In this document: positions 10,603 through 20,952 of the stretch, piece by piece
Layout: the number at the start of each line of letters is the position of its first letter
Numbering within the stretch: position 1 is the stretch's first letter
NCBI GenBank assembly: GCA_963851385.1
Contig: CAWKPE010000027.1
Coordinates: forward strand, 1 to 64,000
Source of the DNA: CAWEFA01 sp963851385
GTDB taxonomy: Bacteria; Bacteroidota; Bacteroidia; Bacteroidales; DTGW01
Length of the DNA: 64,000 nt
Reading direction: 5' to 3'
Notes under the pieces: generated by a model
The model's database searches: none
Told to the model about the DNA's origin: nothing
What the model saw: the letters and a program-made list of their open reading frames with translations, nothing else
Program-made: the position numbers and the translations under genes

Positions 10603-13600
10603 TTATTTTTTCGAAAGCTGATTATTTATTTTAGATAAAAGCAATTCGCGTTTCACAGGTTTGCCGATAAAATCATCGCATCCCGCTATTTTTGCTTTAT
10701 CCTGATCATTTGAAAAGGAGTACGCGCTTTGAGCGATAATTGGCAATTTTGGTTTCAATCTTTTTATTAGTTTTGTCGCTTCAAAACCATTCAATACAGG
10801 CATTTTTAAATCCATCAGCACTACCTGAATTTTCGGTGTGGTATTTATTATGTCCAAAGCCTCCTGCCCATCATGAGCAAAAAATAACCTGGCTTTTTCA
10901 TCTTCCAGCATTTCTTTCAACAATTCCATACAGACATCATCGTCTTCGGCTATCAGAATATTTATACCTGACAATTTAGCTTCCAACCTGGCTTCTAAAA
11001 GTTTTTCTGACTTGATAATAACTTTTGGATTATAAGGGATATTGAAAAAAAACGTAGAACCTTTATCTAATTCAGATTTTACCCATATTGTACCACCAAG
11101 TTTTTCGACAAATGCTTTTGAGATTGAAAGACCTAATCCGGCACCTTCGTATTTCCGGGCATCAGCCATATCAACCTGCCGGAACCGTTCAAAAATAATA
11201 TCCTGATTTTCAGGCGCTATTCCTATACCAGTATCCTGTACATAGAATTCAAGTACTTGTCCTTTTTGTTGATATCCAAAATCAATAGTACCGCTTTTTG
11301 TGAATTTCAGCGCATTGTTAATCAGATTCGAAAGCACCTGTGTTAATTTTAAATCATCAGTTTCAATTTTGCATAACTCATCAGAAAGCCCCGGTTTAAA
11401 TGTTAAGCTTAGTCCCTTCCTTTCAGCTTCGGGACTAAAAAATGTATGCAAATGCTGCAATAAACCGTTCACATTGGTTTCCTGCAAATTAAGTTCAATT
11501 TGACCTGTTTCAATTTTTGATATATTAACTATATCGCTAATTATGTTTAGCATCCGTTGACCGCTCTTTTCAATTATGCGAATGAATTCCTGTTGTTTCG
11601 TTTCCGGCAGCTTGGGGTTTTTTAATAATTCAGCAAAACCTAATATCCCGTTCATTGGAGTACGTATCTCGTGGCTCATATTTTGCAGAAATGCTGTCTT
11701 CAATTTGTCGCTCTCCTCAGCCTTTTCTTTGGCCAGCATCAATTCTTTGTTGGTTTGTTCAAGTTCATCGTTTAGTGCAAGATATTCTTCATTTTGTGAT
11801 TCTATTTCCTGGTTTTTTTGCATGAGCATAAATTCCATTTCTTTGCGTACGGTTATGTCCACTGATATACCAAATGTGCCGATGATATTTCCTTCTTTAT
11901 CCCGCAGGGGAAGTTTGGATGAATAAACCCAGGTATCGGGCCGATCGGGCCATGTCTCTTTTTCTTCCTTACTTATTGATTGGCCGGTGCGGATAATTTC
12001 CTGTTCATCATTGTATGCTTGCCGTGCATGTTCTTCAGAGAAAAAATCGAAATCAGACTTGTCAATTGCTTGCGCGGGATCACTTAGGCCAAACAACTGT
12101 GCCTGAGCTTTGCTAATCCTGATAAACTTGCTATCACGATCTTTAAAATAAATTCTGTCAGGAACGTTTCTCATAAGAACATACATAAGATATTGTTCAC
12201 TTGCCAGCGCTTCTTCTATCCGCTTGCGTTCTGTTATGTCGTTTGTAACACCTACCATTCCGATGATTTCACCATTGTTATCCCGTAAAGGTATTTTCGA
12301 TACCAACAACCAAAGCTGATTACCCTCTTCACTAAATGCGAGCCCTTCTCTATTTAGAATTATAGAACCTTCTTTTACAATCTGCTGATCTTCGGCGAAA
12401 AATTCTGCTGCCAGTTCTTTTGGAAAAACCTCGAAATCAGTTTTACCCAGAATATCGATTTCAGAATTCAAACCCAGGTATTTCATGTGGTTCATTATTT
12501 GTTTGGAATGTATTGGATTGACAAGGATTTTCCTATAATCTTTGTCCTTCACAAAAACTCCTACCGGCAAGTTATCAATCAATATTCTGAGCAAAGTACG
12601 TTCCTTGAGTATAATTTCTTCTGCATGTTTGCGGTCTGAGATGTCACGAAAATACCATACCCGGCCATAATACTTTGCGTCGTTGCCAAACATTGGTGAT
12701 GAGTATCTGTCAAACGTCCTGCCGTCTTTAAGCACAATTTCTTCCCTGCTTGTTTCATGATGGTGTTCGTAGAGATATTTTACCCTGTTCATAAATTCTT
12801 TTGGGTTTTCCAGGCTATCCATCACGAAATGAAGTGTTTGTTTATCGGACTTTAATTCCAGCACATCGATAGGAATATGCCACATATTCATGAATTGGTT
12901 GTTGAAAGAAATTATCTCTCCTTGTTCGTTAACTACAAGAATACCATCAATGGAAACTTCCTGTTGGGTTGATAGAATAGCATTTTTAAGTTCCAACTTT
13001 TCCTCAGCTAACTTACGTTCGGAAATATCTCGGATAATCATGCTGGTTCTTGGGTTGCCACCACTATCCTGGAATAATGCACTTGATATTTCAATAGGAA
13101 ATGGTGTACCATTTTTGCGTAAACCGGTAAGTTCTCCCTTATACTTACCTGTACGTAAACGTTCTTCTAATGCAATTGCCAAACGTGGGTCAGTTGTATC
13201 AATGATACCATTTCTCCCAACCTTTTTTATTTCTTCTTCGGTTCTCCCAAAAATGGTACAAGCCGCAGCATTTGCCTGAAGTATAGTGCCATCCGGTACT
13301 GTAAGAAAAACGGCATCCATGCTGTTATTAAAAAACAGGCGAAACCGTTCTTCGCTTTCGCGCAGCGCTGTCAAAGTTATTTTATGTTCATCCTGAATCT
13401 TTTTATTCTTAAGCACTGTTTTAATAGTAGGAACCAAACCCTTGATGTGTTTTACCGATTTGATTACATAATCGGAAGCGCCCATTTTTATGGCTTGTAC
13501 CGCAATTTCTTCGGAACCGGTTCCTGTAACGATAATTACAGGTATTTCGGGACATTTCTCTTTAACAAGTTGAAGCACCTGTAGTCCAGTCAAAGCCAAG

Positions 13601-13780
13601 AATATTAAAATCGCTTAAAATCAAATCAAAATCTTTTTCGAAAAGGTATTGTTCGAAATCATAGCGATTATCGACTCCCATTACTTCAAAATCACCATGT
13701 TCCTTTTGAAGGGCATCTTTAACGAGTTGGCGGTCATGAAGATTATCGTCAATATGCAGGATTCGGATTTAGTTTTTCAT
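10603..13780 (-). CDS. Hybrid sensor histidine kinase, REC-PAS(x4)-HisKA-HATPase-REC, interrupted near its N-terminus
   Basis: Cytosolic hybrid histidine kinase of about 1060 residues with no membrane segment. An N-terminal receiver (ILHIDDNLHDRQLVKDAL ... FDLILSDFNILGFDGLQVL ... IVTGTGSEE ... ASDYVIKS) is followed by four PAS/PAC modules, each ending DI(S/T)(E/D)RK-like, then a coiled coil, the HisKA H-box (AFLQNMSHEIRTPMNGILGF), HATPase_c (DTGIGIAPENQ, GAGLGLSISKAFVEKLGG) and a C-terminal receiver (LIAEDDD ... VLMDLKMPVLNGFEA ... IGKPVKRE). Two defects lie in the first receiver: an in-frame TAA as codon 4 after the ATG at 13780, and an extra base at 13588 that breaks FD-GLQVL. The frame from 13599 (TTG) to 10603 is open. 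It follows a kinase and a receiver on the same strand, suggesting one phosphorelay. Confidence 0.85.
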
Positions 13781-13840
13781 TGTTGTTTGGATTTAGTTGA
13801 ACATCGTTGACATGGTAGACCGAAGTAAAGGTTTTACGTT

Positions 13841-14281
13841 CTAATCAGGTGCAGCAATATTGAGAGTGAACCAGTAATCATCAATTTTTTTTACTACCTC
13901 GGTAAATCCATCAAATGAAACCGGTTTCATCAGGTAACTATTTGCTCCAATGTCATAACTCAAAGCACGGTCACCCTCCTCTTTTGATGAAGTAAGGATA
14001 ACGACTGGAATGCGTTTAAGTTTATCGGTGTTTTTTATCTGACGTAACACTTCGAAGCCATCAATTCCTGGCATTTTCAGATCAAGCAGAATTAAATTTG
14101 GCATCGGAAATAACATTCTGTCGGCATATTTATCCAGTCCGAAAAGGTAATCAAGGGCTTCTTTGCCATTTCGTGCAACACTGATTTTATTTTTTAACCT
14201 TGCTTCTCTAAAAGCATCCAGTGTGAGTACTACATCCATTTGGTTATCTTCTACCAGCAAAATATGCGCTAATTTTTCCAT
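13841..14281 (-). CDS. Stand-alone response regulator receiver, Rcp1-like
   Basis: A 146-residue single receiver domain without output domain. It shows the acidic pocket HILLVEDNQMD, the phosphoacceptor Asp in NLILLDLKMPGIDGFEVLRQIK, the Thr/Ser in VVILTSSKEEGDRALSYDIGANSYLMKPV and the conserved Lys. The N-terminal VEDNQMDVVLTLDAFREA and the long DYLFGLDKYADRMLFPMP loop are typical of the cyanobacterial-phytochrome Rcp1-like group. It lies 6 bases after the sensor kinase and upstream of the hybrid kinase, so it probably accepts phosphate from the former and may pass it on. Confidence 0.92.
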   Translation of the reverse strand: MEKLAHILLVEDNQMDVVLTLDAFREARLKNKISVARNGKEALDYLFGLDKYADRMLFPMPNLILLDLKMPGIDGFEVLRQIKNTDKLKRIPVVILTSSKEEGDRALSYDIGANSYLMKPVSFDGFTEVVKKIDDYWFTLNIAAPD

Positions 14282-14287
14282 TATTTT

Positions 14288-17200
14288 TTATATTTTATGT
14301 TCAGGAATTTTAATAAAAAAAGTGCTTCCTTCGCCTACAACCGATTCTACCCAAACCTTACCGCCAAGCATAGTTACCGCTTTCTTTACAGTAGCAAGGC
14401 CGATACCGGTTCCGGGATATTGATCTTCGCTATGCAAGTCGTCTGGAAAACATTGAATATTTTCCTCCAATATTCTTTAGGAATACCAATACCGTTATCG
14501 ATAATTTTAATGATATAATTATTAGAAACATTCTCGCAGCTGATTTTGATTATTAATGGCAAATTTTCACGTCTATAGGTAATGGCATTGCCTATTATAT
14601 TGGTGAATATTTGCCGTATTAAACTATTATCACCGATGATTTGCGGCAGTTCATTATCTACAACAAATTTGGCACCAATATCTTTTAATTGTTGTTTAAA
14701 ATCCGAATGTATGTTTTTCAGAATAGCACTGAGTGAAACAGGATGTACATCCAATGATTTTCGACCCAAGACGGGAATAATTGAGCAAATCATTAATGAG
14801 TTGTTCCATACGTATACTGGCTTCTACAATGTAATCCATGTATTGCCGGCCTTCATCATCAAGTGATGCCCTGTGTCGTTTGGAAAGTATTTGCGAAAAT
14901 CCAAAAATTGCCCTGAGTGGAGCACGCAGGTCATGCGAAATAGAATATGAGAATGATTCCAGCTCTTTATTTGAAGCTTCAAGCTGAGCAGTTCTTTCAA
15001 CTACCCTGTTTTCAAGTACGGCATTTAATTGACGAATTTCATTTTCTGTATCTCTTAATTTTGTAATATCATGAACCGATCCAACTAAATTGGTGCAATT
15101 TCCATGAGCGTTATATGTTGGCGTGACTTTAACCAAACCATATTTTTTTCCACTGGGATAATCAGATATTTCTTCCCAGGAAACTGTTTGTTTGTTTTCA
15201 ATCGCTTCTCGATATTTACCAAGTACCAATTCATGAGCAGACTTGGGTATTACTTCCAAAATGTTTTTATCAATAATCTGTTCTTTTTTAAGCCCTGTTG
15301 CTTTAAGAAACATTTCATTAACAGAGAGAAACCTAAATTCTCCATTAGATTCAACTGCTACAAGATATAAAATATCAGAAATAGTATTAAAAATTGCTGA
15401 AAATTGACTTTCATTTATCCGAAGAGTTTCCTCCATAAATTTACGTTCGGTAATATCTAATAGTGAAGCAACACTTTTTCTTGTACTTGGGATCAGGTCA
15501 ATTGTAAGCAAGATGTCACGAATATTTCCGTCTCTTGTAACAAACCGGAATTCATATTGCTTTAATGCATCTTCCTGATTTTCCCTTCGCATACGATGCT
15601 GTGTTTGCATCCGCTCAAGATCATCCTTTAGTACAAATTCGGTCCATCTTTTTTTCCATTCGATCTCCTGCTTTGAATATTTTGAAAGTTTTTCAAATTC
15701 CGTATTAGCTAGGCTAATGATGGTATTTTCTTCTATTAGTACAGTTGCCGTTCCTGTGTTTTCAAAAATTGTCCGATATAATTCCTCACTCTTCTGAAGA
15801 GTTTCTTCAACTTGCTTGCGCTCGGTAATGTCATTAATAACAGTAATTCGGGCAGTGCGTCCTTCATAAGATAATCCATGTGAATGCGCTTCTATCGCTA
15901 TTTGTGTTCCGTCTTTTTTTAATTGATGCCATTCTCCTGAGTAAGAAAGTCCTATTAATTTTTTGGTAAGATCGACAATAGCTTTTTTTTCATTTTCAGG
16001 GTATAAGTCAGTAAGTTGCATGGATAAAATTTCGTCTTTATTATAGCCATAGTGATTGATAAACGCATCATTCACCGCAAGCATGTTCAGGCTATTTAAT
16101 TCATAAACCAACATGGGAGCAGGGTTTTGTTCAAACAGATAACGATATTGAGCCTCGCTTTCTTTTAATGCATTCCCTGTCTGTTTTTGTTCCTCGACCA
16201 TTCGGTTTGCTGCTTCTGCCATATCTACAAACTCTTTGTAACTTACTTTCGATTTATCAATTAAAAGATTTTCTTCTGCAGCTTTTTCAAAAAAGTTCCT
16301 GAACAATTCAATATTCTTTTTTAACCGTTTGGAGAAAAGTATAACAAGAAAATAACATAATAATGAAGATATTAACAGGTAGAGCATAACATTGAGAATG
16401 TTTTTTCGCATATCTGTGTATAACGCTTTCCTTTTTAAATCAATAATTGAGTTGACATCATCTTCATAAAAGCCAGTACCTATAATCCATTTCCATTTTG
16501 GAACATAACTAAAATATGAGGTTTTTATGGATGTATTTAATGGTGATAGCTTTTGCCATGTATAAGTATAAAAAACGCCGCCCGGTTGTAACTCAGCTGA
16601 TTGCTGAACTTTGAATATGTTGATCCATGCTGCATTTTTCGATACAAAAATATCTACAGGAGTTATGTTGTATTTGCCATTGGTTACAAGCGCTTTTCCG
16701 TCTATCGAATTAACAAAAACGTATTCATTGGTTGTATAACGCAGCCTGCTTATCGAATCGAGTATATGTATCTGAAGCACATTTTTAAAATATCCAGAGC
16801 TTACAATTGACGCTACTTTGAACCCTGGCAGAATTTTATTATTAAAATATCCGGTAACTTCTAAAACAGAATCATTTCTGTTAACAGCTTTGTAAAGCGA
16901 TAATGCGCCTTTATCAGTTTTTCTTATTTGAATCTGATGAAGCAATGCTTCTTCTTTTTTATTAAGCTTTTTATTCTCTGTTTTTTCAAAAGAGTTGTAT
17001 GAATACACAATCTTTCCTTGATTATCTAAAATATAAATTGGAATTCTTGAATTACAAATAGAATCTTTAAATTCTTGTGATAACCAATCTAAAGGATTTT
17101 CTGAAGATATCTGTGTTTTTATAACGGGAAATTTTAATTGCCATACCTGATTCGCCAATGTCTGAGATATTGGATTCAAAGGAATTTCTTGAACCCATTG

Positions 17201-17419
17201 GATATAATCTTTTATCTGGAGTATTTTATTCTTTATTTCTAACTTTTTAGTTTCTGAAAATGTTTTCTTTAATAATTTTACTTCCCTATGATAATCGCTT
17301 AGTTTGCCTTCGATCCAAAAAAATCCCAGTGAAATCATCGAAAAAAAAGCAATATATAGAAGATAAAGAAATATTCTCTTATTTAGACTAATACTGTTAT
17401 TCTTTTCTTTATTTTTCAT
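14288..17419 (-). CDS. Membrane sensor histidine kinase, Cache-PAS(x3)-HisKA-HATPase, two frameshifts
   Basis: Inner-membrane kinase of about 1045 residues. It has TM1 (about 14-32), a periplasmic Cache-type sensor with the WKWIIGTGFYEDDVNSII signature before TM2 (about 340-362), a HAMP-like segment (FVDMAEAANRMVEEQKQ), and three PAS domains with PAC ends (ITERKQVEE, ITERKFMEE, ITKLRDTE). These are followed by a coiled coil, H-box FSYSISHDLRAPLRAIFGFSQIL, HATPase N-box IIGNAITYRRENLP, DNGIGIPKEYW and GTGIGLATVKKAV. The frame breaks at 14765-14767 (extra G in the coding strand, between NYSRLG and RKSLDV) and around 14436-14447 (before LHSEDQYPGTG), both inside the catalytic part. Read literally the protein stops after the H-box. 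Kinase identity is certain; intactness is not. Confidence 0.87.
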
Positions 17420-18103
17420 AGTATTTCAGCCTCATTTGTGAACCAAGTACATAGCTGGTTTTTATTGCAGAGAGTATACTCTTTTATTTGAAAAATAAAA
17501 ATGCTTTATTTTATTAATAGCATCAAAGAGAAATTATAAACTGTTTTGGTAGTTTACTAATAGAAAGTTAATAAAAATTAATGAATATTTATTGTTATAA
17601 TGAAATATTTCATATTAATATTTCTAAATTTTTCTATTAATAATGCGCCATATCAGGAATATTTCTCACTGCTTAATACTGTATAATGAATCATCCAGGC
17701 AAGTGAGTTTAGGAGGAAAATAATTAAATAAAAAAACGGAATTTCCCTTCAATCCAGATTTTTCTTACTTATAATTCAGTGTCGTTTAGTTATGCAGTTT
17801 TATATCATTAGTCATACTTCGACAAGCTCAGTATGACCTCATTTTATTGTCACCCTGAGCTTGTCGAAGGGTGTTTCGTTCCTTAATTAAACGACATTGA
17901 TTTATAATTTTTAATTAAACTGATCCAAATCATACATATTATTATTACGAATCATGTGTTAGATGATTCTATTGTATCTAATTATATTATCTGAAACAAA
18001 AAAATCTTTATTAAGAATCATTTACTAAATAGCTGTATATCAATGACTATTTATTAACAATAGCAATAAATAGTCGTAAAACTACATAATAAAAAACATA
18101 GCC
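17420..18103. other. Intergenic region, 684 bp, with a REP-like palindrome
   Basis: Divergent gap between the sensor kinase and the 18.1-kb gene. It is very AT-rich and has no credible ORF. It contains the nested inverted repeat described at 17777-17900. No consensus TAnnTTTG box was identified with confidence for either flanking gene. Confidence 0.6.
17777..17900. repeat. Nested REP-like palindrome (CTTCGACAAGCTCAG family)
   Basis: Inner arms ACTTCGACAAGCTCAGTAT (from 17816) and CCTGAGCTTGTCGAAGGGT (to 17872) pair with a short AT-rich loop. Outer arms CAGTGTCGTTTAGTTA (17777-17792) and the reverse complement of CAATGTCGTTTAATTA (17885-17900) extend the palindrome. The inner unit is the widespread 'cttcgacaagctcag / ctgagcttgtcgaag' interspersed repeat of Bacteroidota and relatives, as recalled from general knowledge. 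No coding capacity. Confidence 0.85.
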
Positions 18104-18781
18104 ATGAAAAAAATAACTTTTACATTAATGATTCTCGAAGCAACCATTTTTTCAATCAAGAGTCAAACCGACAGTACTTTTAAGCCAAAAGAATTACGCA
18201 GCGCAGATATTTATGAATCTGATATAAATTCAAAGTTTCAACCAGACAGCACTAAAGATATAAAATTAACTTATGGTTTAGAAATTAATCGTTTTACCTC
18301 AAACAGCGGTTTTAAACCGGGTATTGAATTTTCCTTTTTTGTAAAAGGAAGTGATAGTCGGAGATCGCTTGAAGTGGCAGGTTTTTTTGATACTGAAACG
18401 AAGAATATAGCCGGGTTAAGTTTAAATCATAAATACATGTTATTGAAAAAAAGATCAGGAAGAAGCTCAAGTTTTGAACCTTATTTATTTTATTGCCTTA
18501 CTTACAGATCAACAACAGTAAATGGTCCATTAACTATATATCCTGAAATAGCCCGTCAATTGGGGGTTGGAAAATCAAAGGTAAGTTCACTTGAACACCA
18601 TATTGGTTTGGGTTTAAAAATGAACCTGAAAAATTCTATTTATTTTCATTGCGATTTAGGATATGGATGCTACTTAGGATCCATTAAAAAACCGACCATA
18701 CCTGATGAAGAAACTGGTATATATAGTGGCGGAAATGGATGGGGTATATTTTCAAGATTCGGATTTGGAATAGAATTATAA
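18104..18781 (+). CDS. Hypothetical outer-membrane-type beta-strand protein
   Basis: A 225-residue exported protein, not recognised as a named family. It has a signal peptide (MKKITFTLMILEATIFSIKSQ) and then alternating strands such as IKLTYGLEINRF, GIEFSFFVKG, SLEVAGFF, FEPYLFYCLTYRS, HHIGLGLKMNL, YFHCDLGYGCYLG and WGIFSRFGFGIEL. The last strand ends in an aromatic/Leu terminus, as expected for a small barrel. Outer-membrane location is an inference from this pattern. It is flanked by a REP-like palindrome upstream and a convergent receiver gene 17 bases downstream. Confidence 0.6.
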   Translation: MKKITFTLMILEATIFSIKSQTDSTFKPKELRSADIYESDINSKFQPDSTKDIKLTYGLEINRFTSNSGFKPGIEFSFFVKGSDSRRSLEVAGFFDTETKNIAGLSLNHKYMLLKKRSGRSSSFEPYLFYCLTYRSTTVNGPLTIYPEIARQLGVGKSKVSSLEHHIGLGLKMNLKNSIYFHCDLGYGCYLGSIKKPTIPDEETGIYSGGNGWGIFSRFGFGIEL

Positions 18782-18798
18782 TCAATTATGAGAATTAA

Positions 18799-19170
18799 CT
18801 ACTCTAAAATTTTAACAATCTTTTCCAATAGTTCTTTCAAATTTAAAGGTTTAGAAATAAATTCTATAGCTCCTAAATTTTTAACCTTTAATTTTGATTC
18901 ATTTGAGTCTAATGCAGAAATAATCAGTACAGGTATATTCTTTTTATTTATATCCGATTTGATCATCTTTAAAAAATCATAACCGGAAATCTCAGGCATA
19001 TTTAAATCAAGCAGAATTAAATCCGGAATTTGGTTTTCAATGTGTTGCAATGCCTCTCTAGCACTAACAGCAAAACGAGCAATGAAGCCATGTTCTTTTA
19101 AAAACCATTCTAACATAACCAAGGTCGTTTGTGAATCGTCAATAACCAAAACATTTTTATTGTTTGCCAT
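18799..19170 (-). CDS. Stand-alone response regulator receiver
   Basis: A 123-residue CheY-like receiver. It shows VLVIDDSQTTLVMLEWFL (acidic pair DD), the phosphoacceptor Asp in DLILLDLNMPEISGYDFLKMIK, Ser in PVLIISALDSNESK and the conserved Lys in AIEFISKPLNLKELLEKI. There is no output domain. Single-gene unit, convergent with the preceding gene and divergent from the Crp-like regulator 292 bases away. Likely a partner of one of the nearby kinases; the pairing is a guess. Confidence 0.92.
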   Translation of the reverse strand: MANNKNVLVIDDSQTTLVMLEWFLKEHGFIARFAVSAREALQHIENQIPDLILLDLNMPEISGYDFLKMIKSDINKKNIPVLIISALDSNESKLKVKNLGAIEFISKPLNLKELLEKIVKILE

Positions 19171-19462
19171 ATAAATACTATGTAGTTAATTCTGCTGTTC
19201 GACTGATTTAAAGATACTAAAAAAAATCAATATTTAGTTTTAATCATTTGCAGTAAATTTAAATCCTATTCTAAGAGGATTTTTTGACATCTACAAAATT
19301 AAATGATCTTCTCTGTCAGAATTATTAAACACAATCTCACGAATTATTTTGAATGTTGGTTTGAACCCAAATTGCATTGGTAGTAAAAGTTTGTATTAAT
19401 CATAAGATTTTTATTAACTTTATATATAATTCGATTCATTCCCGCAACTAAATGATTATTAA

Positions 19463-20131
19463 ATGAGTAGTATCGAATGTCAATTGCCTACTTTTGGTGA
19501 ATTAACTGATGAACAAATTCTTGCAATTAATTCTAATAGTTTTGTAGTTTCATACAAAAAAAAAGAAACTATACTTAAACAAGATATACCGGTTTCACAT
19601 TTGTTTTATATCAAGTCCGGGTTGGTTAAAGTTTATAAGGAAAGCTCAAATGAAAAAATCCATATTTTAAAGATAACCTCCTCTGGTAATTTTATAGGAC
19701 TCTTATCAGTTTTTTCCGGAAATCGAAATTATTTTTCAGTTGGAGCAATTGAAGATTGCGAGATTATTTCTACCGATATTGTTACTATCAAAAACATAAT
19801 AAAGGAAAACGGCAGTTATGCAATTCAATTAATGAAACTATTAAGTGATTATGGCCTATTGATTTTTGATAAATTAATTGACATTTCTCAGAAACAAATA
19901 CCTGGACGAATTGCTGAAACCTTATTATACTTTGCCCAGGATATATATAAAAATGATTCTTTTGAACTTCCTTTATCGCGTCAGGAACTCGCAGAGTTGA
20001 TAATAACAACAAAAGAAAATATCAGTCGCACATTATCTGAATTTAAAAATGACAGGCTTATTGATTTTGACGGACGAAAGATTATAATCAAAAGCCGCGA
20101 AAATATAGAATTTCTGAGCAAGATTGGATGA
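19463..20131 (+). CDS. Crp/Fnr family transcriptional regulator
   Basis: A 222-residue DNA-binding regulator with an N-terminal cyclic-nucleotide-binding-like fold (about 10-125, SHLFYIKSGLVKVYKES, ITSSGNFIGLLSVFSGN), a long dimerisation helix and a C-terminal winged helix (about 150-215: RIAETLLYFAQDIY, LSRQELAELIITTKENISRTLSEFKNDRLIDFDGRKIII). No N-terminal Cys cluster is present, so it is not an Fnr-type iron-sulfur sensor. The effector is unknown. It is expressed on its own, about 350 bases before mraZ. A TAnnTTTG box was not confidently seen. Confidence 0.9.
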   Translation: MSSIECQLPTFGELTDEQILAINSNSFVVSYKKKETILKQDIPVSHLFYIKSGLVKVYKESSNEKIHILKITSSGNFIGLLSVFSGNRNYFSVGAIEDCEIISTDIVTIKNIIKENGSYAIQLMKLLSDYGLLIFDKLIDISQKQIPGRIAETLLYFAQDIYKNDSFELPLSRQELAELIITTKENISRTLSEFKNDRLIDFDGRKIIIKSRENIEFLSKIG

Positions 20132-20409
20132 TACTTACCTGCTGCTACAATTGAATTCATTTTTTCTCTAAAAAGAATTTCAAATAATATTCTTTCAAAA
20201 TCTAATTTTAATGGTAACACAAATAATAGCTTGTTTTAACCTTTCCACATTACAAGTTATTAACAATGAATTGTCCATTTTAACATTTGGAATTCTACAT
20301 TTTAACTTATGTTTTTCCACTTTTTAACTTACATTCTACATTTCTCTGCCTTCTGAAATGTCCATTTTTATTACGATTTCAACCGTTCTTATTAAAAGTT
20401 ATCAACAAA

Positions 20410-20449
20410 GTGGTAAAAAGTGGGAAAAAGTGGTATAAAATGGGAAAAT
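20410..20449 (+). promoter_or_regulatory. Four phased 10-bp repeats, putative MraZ operator
   Basis: Four tandem decamers start at 20410, 20420, 20430 and 20440 with consensus (G/A)TGG(T/G)AAAAA. They lie immediately before the -7 box of mraZ. In other bacteria MraZ binds direct TGGGN repeats at 10-bp spacing upstream of its own gene and represses the cluster. The match in sequence, period and position supports autoregulation here; binding itself is inferred. Confidence 0.75.
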
Positions 20450-20455
20450 ATTATA

Positions 20456-20463
20456 TATTTTTG
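20456..20463 (+). promoter_or_regulatory. Putative -7 box (TATTTTTG) of the division cluster
   Basis: TATTTTTG fits TAnnTTTG and lies 22 bases before the mraZ ATG, directly after the four MraZ-like repeats. A repressor on those repeats would cover the -33 region. A TTTG -33 element is absent, so promoter use may be weak or factor-dependent. Confidence 0.5.
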
Positions 20464-20484
20464 TCACAATTAAAAGATTTCTTA

Positions 20485-20952
20485 ATGGCAACGTTCATCG
20501 GTGATTACACATGTAAGATTGACGAAAAAGGCCGTGTGACACTTCCCAGCGCGTTTAAGAAAGCGCTGTCCTCTGAAGCCCGCGACACATTTGTCGTTAA
20601 GAAGGACATTTATGAAAAATGTCTTGTTCTCTTCCCTATGGACGAATGGGAAAAGCAGGTAGAAACCATCAGAGCCAATCTCAATCCATACAACAGGGAA
20701 CACAGCACTTTTCTGCGTGGATTCTACAAAGGTACTGCGGAGGTAGTGCTGGATGCTGCTAACCGTTTGCTCATTCCCAAACGTCTGCTTGATGAAGCAA
20801 AAATCAACAAGGAGGCAATTCTTGCAGGGCAAGACGGCAGAGTTGAATGCTGGGCCAAAGATGCCTACGAAAAAATTGAAGTTGGTGACGACTTTGCAAA
20901 CCTCGCCCAAAGAATTCTGGGAGGGGATATCCAAAAACCCGCTAAGCCATGA
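20485..20952 (+). CDS. mraZ: Transcriptional regulator MraZ
   Basis: A 155-residue DNA-binding protein with two SpoVT-AbrB-like repeats. The first starts FIGDYTCKIDEKGRVTLPSAFK and the second has LDAANRLLIPKRLLDEAKI. The start is set at 20485 (MATFIGDY) because family members begin there and the longer frame from 20287 crosses the operator and promoter. It represses and autoregulates the mra/fts/mur cluster in species where this was tested. It overlaps rsmH by ATGA, so the two are translationally coupled. Confidence 0.97.
   Translation: MATFIGDYTCKIDEKGRVTLPSAFKKALSSEARDTFVVKKDIYEKCLVLFPMDEWEKQVETIRANLNPYNREHSTFLRGFYKGTAEVVLDAANRLLIPKRLLDEAKINKEAILAGQDGRVECWAKDAYEKIEVGDDFANLAQRILGGDIQKPAKP

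Noticed and set aside
17811..17876. Palindrome as a rho-independent terminator
   Set aside because: It lies about 400 bases upstream of the sensor-kinase start and in a divergent gap, lacks a T-run, and matches a known interspersed repeat.
20287..20484. 66-codon N-terminal extension of mraZ
   Set aside because: It would place the operator repeats and -7 box inside coding sequence; MraZ proteins start at MATFIGDY-like sequence.
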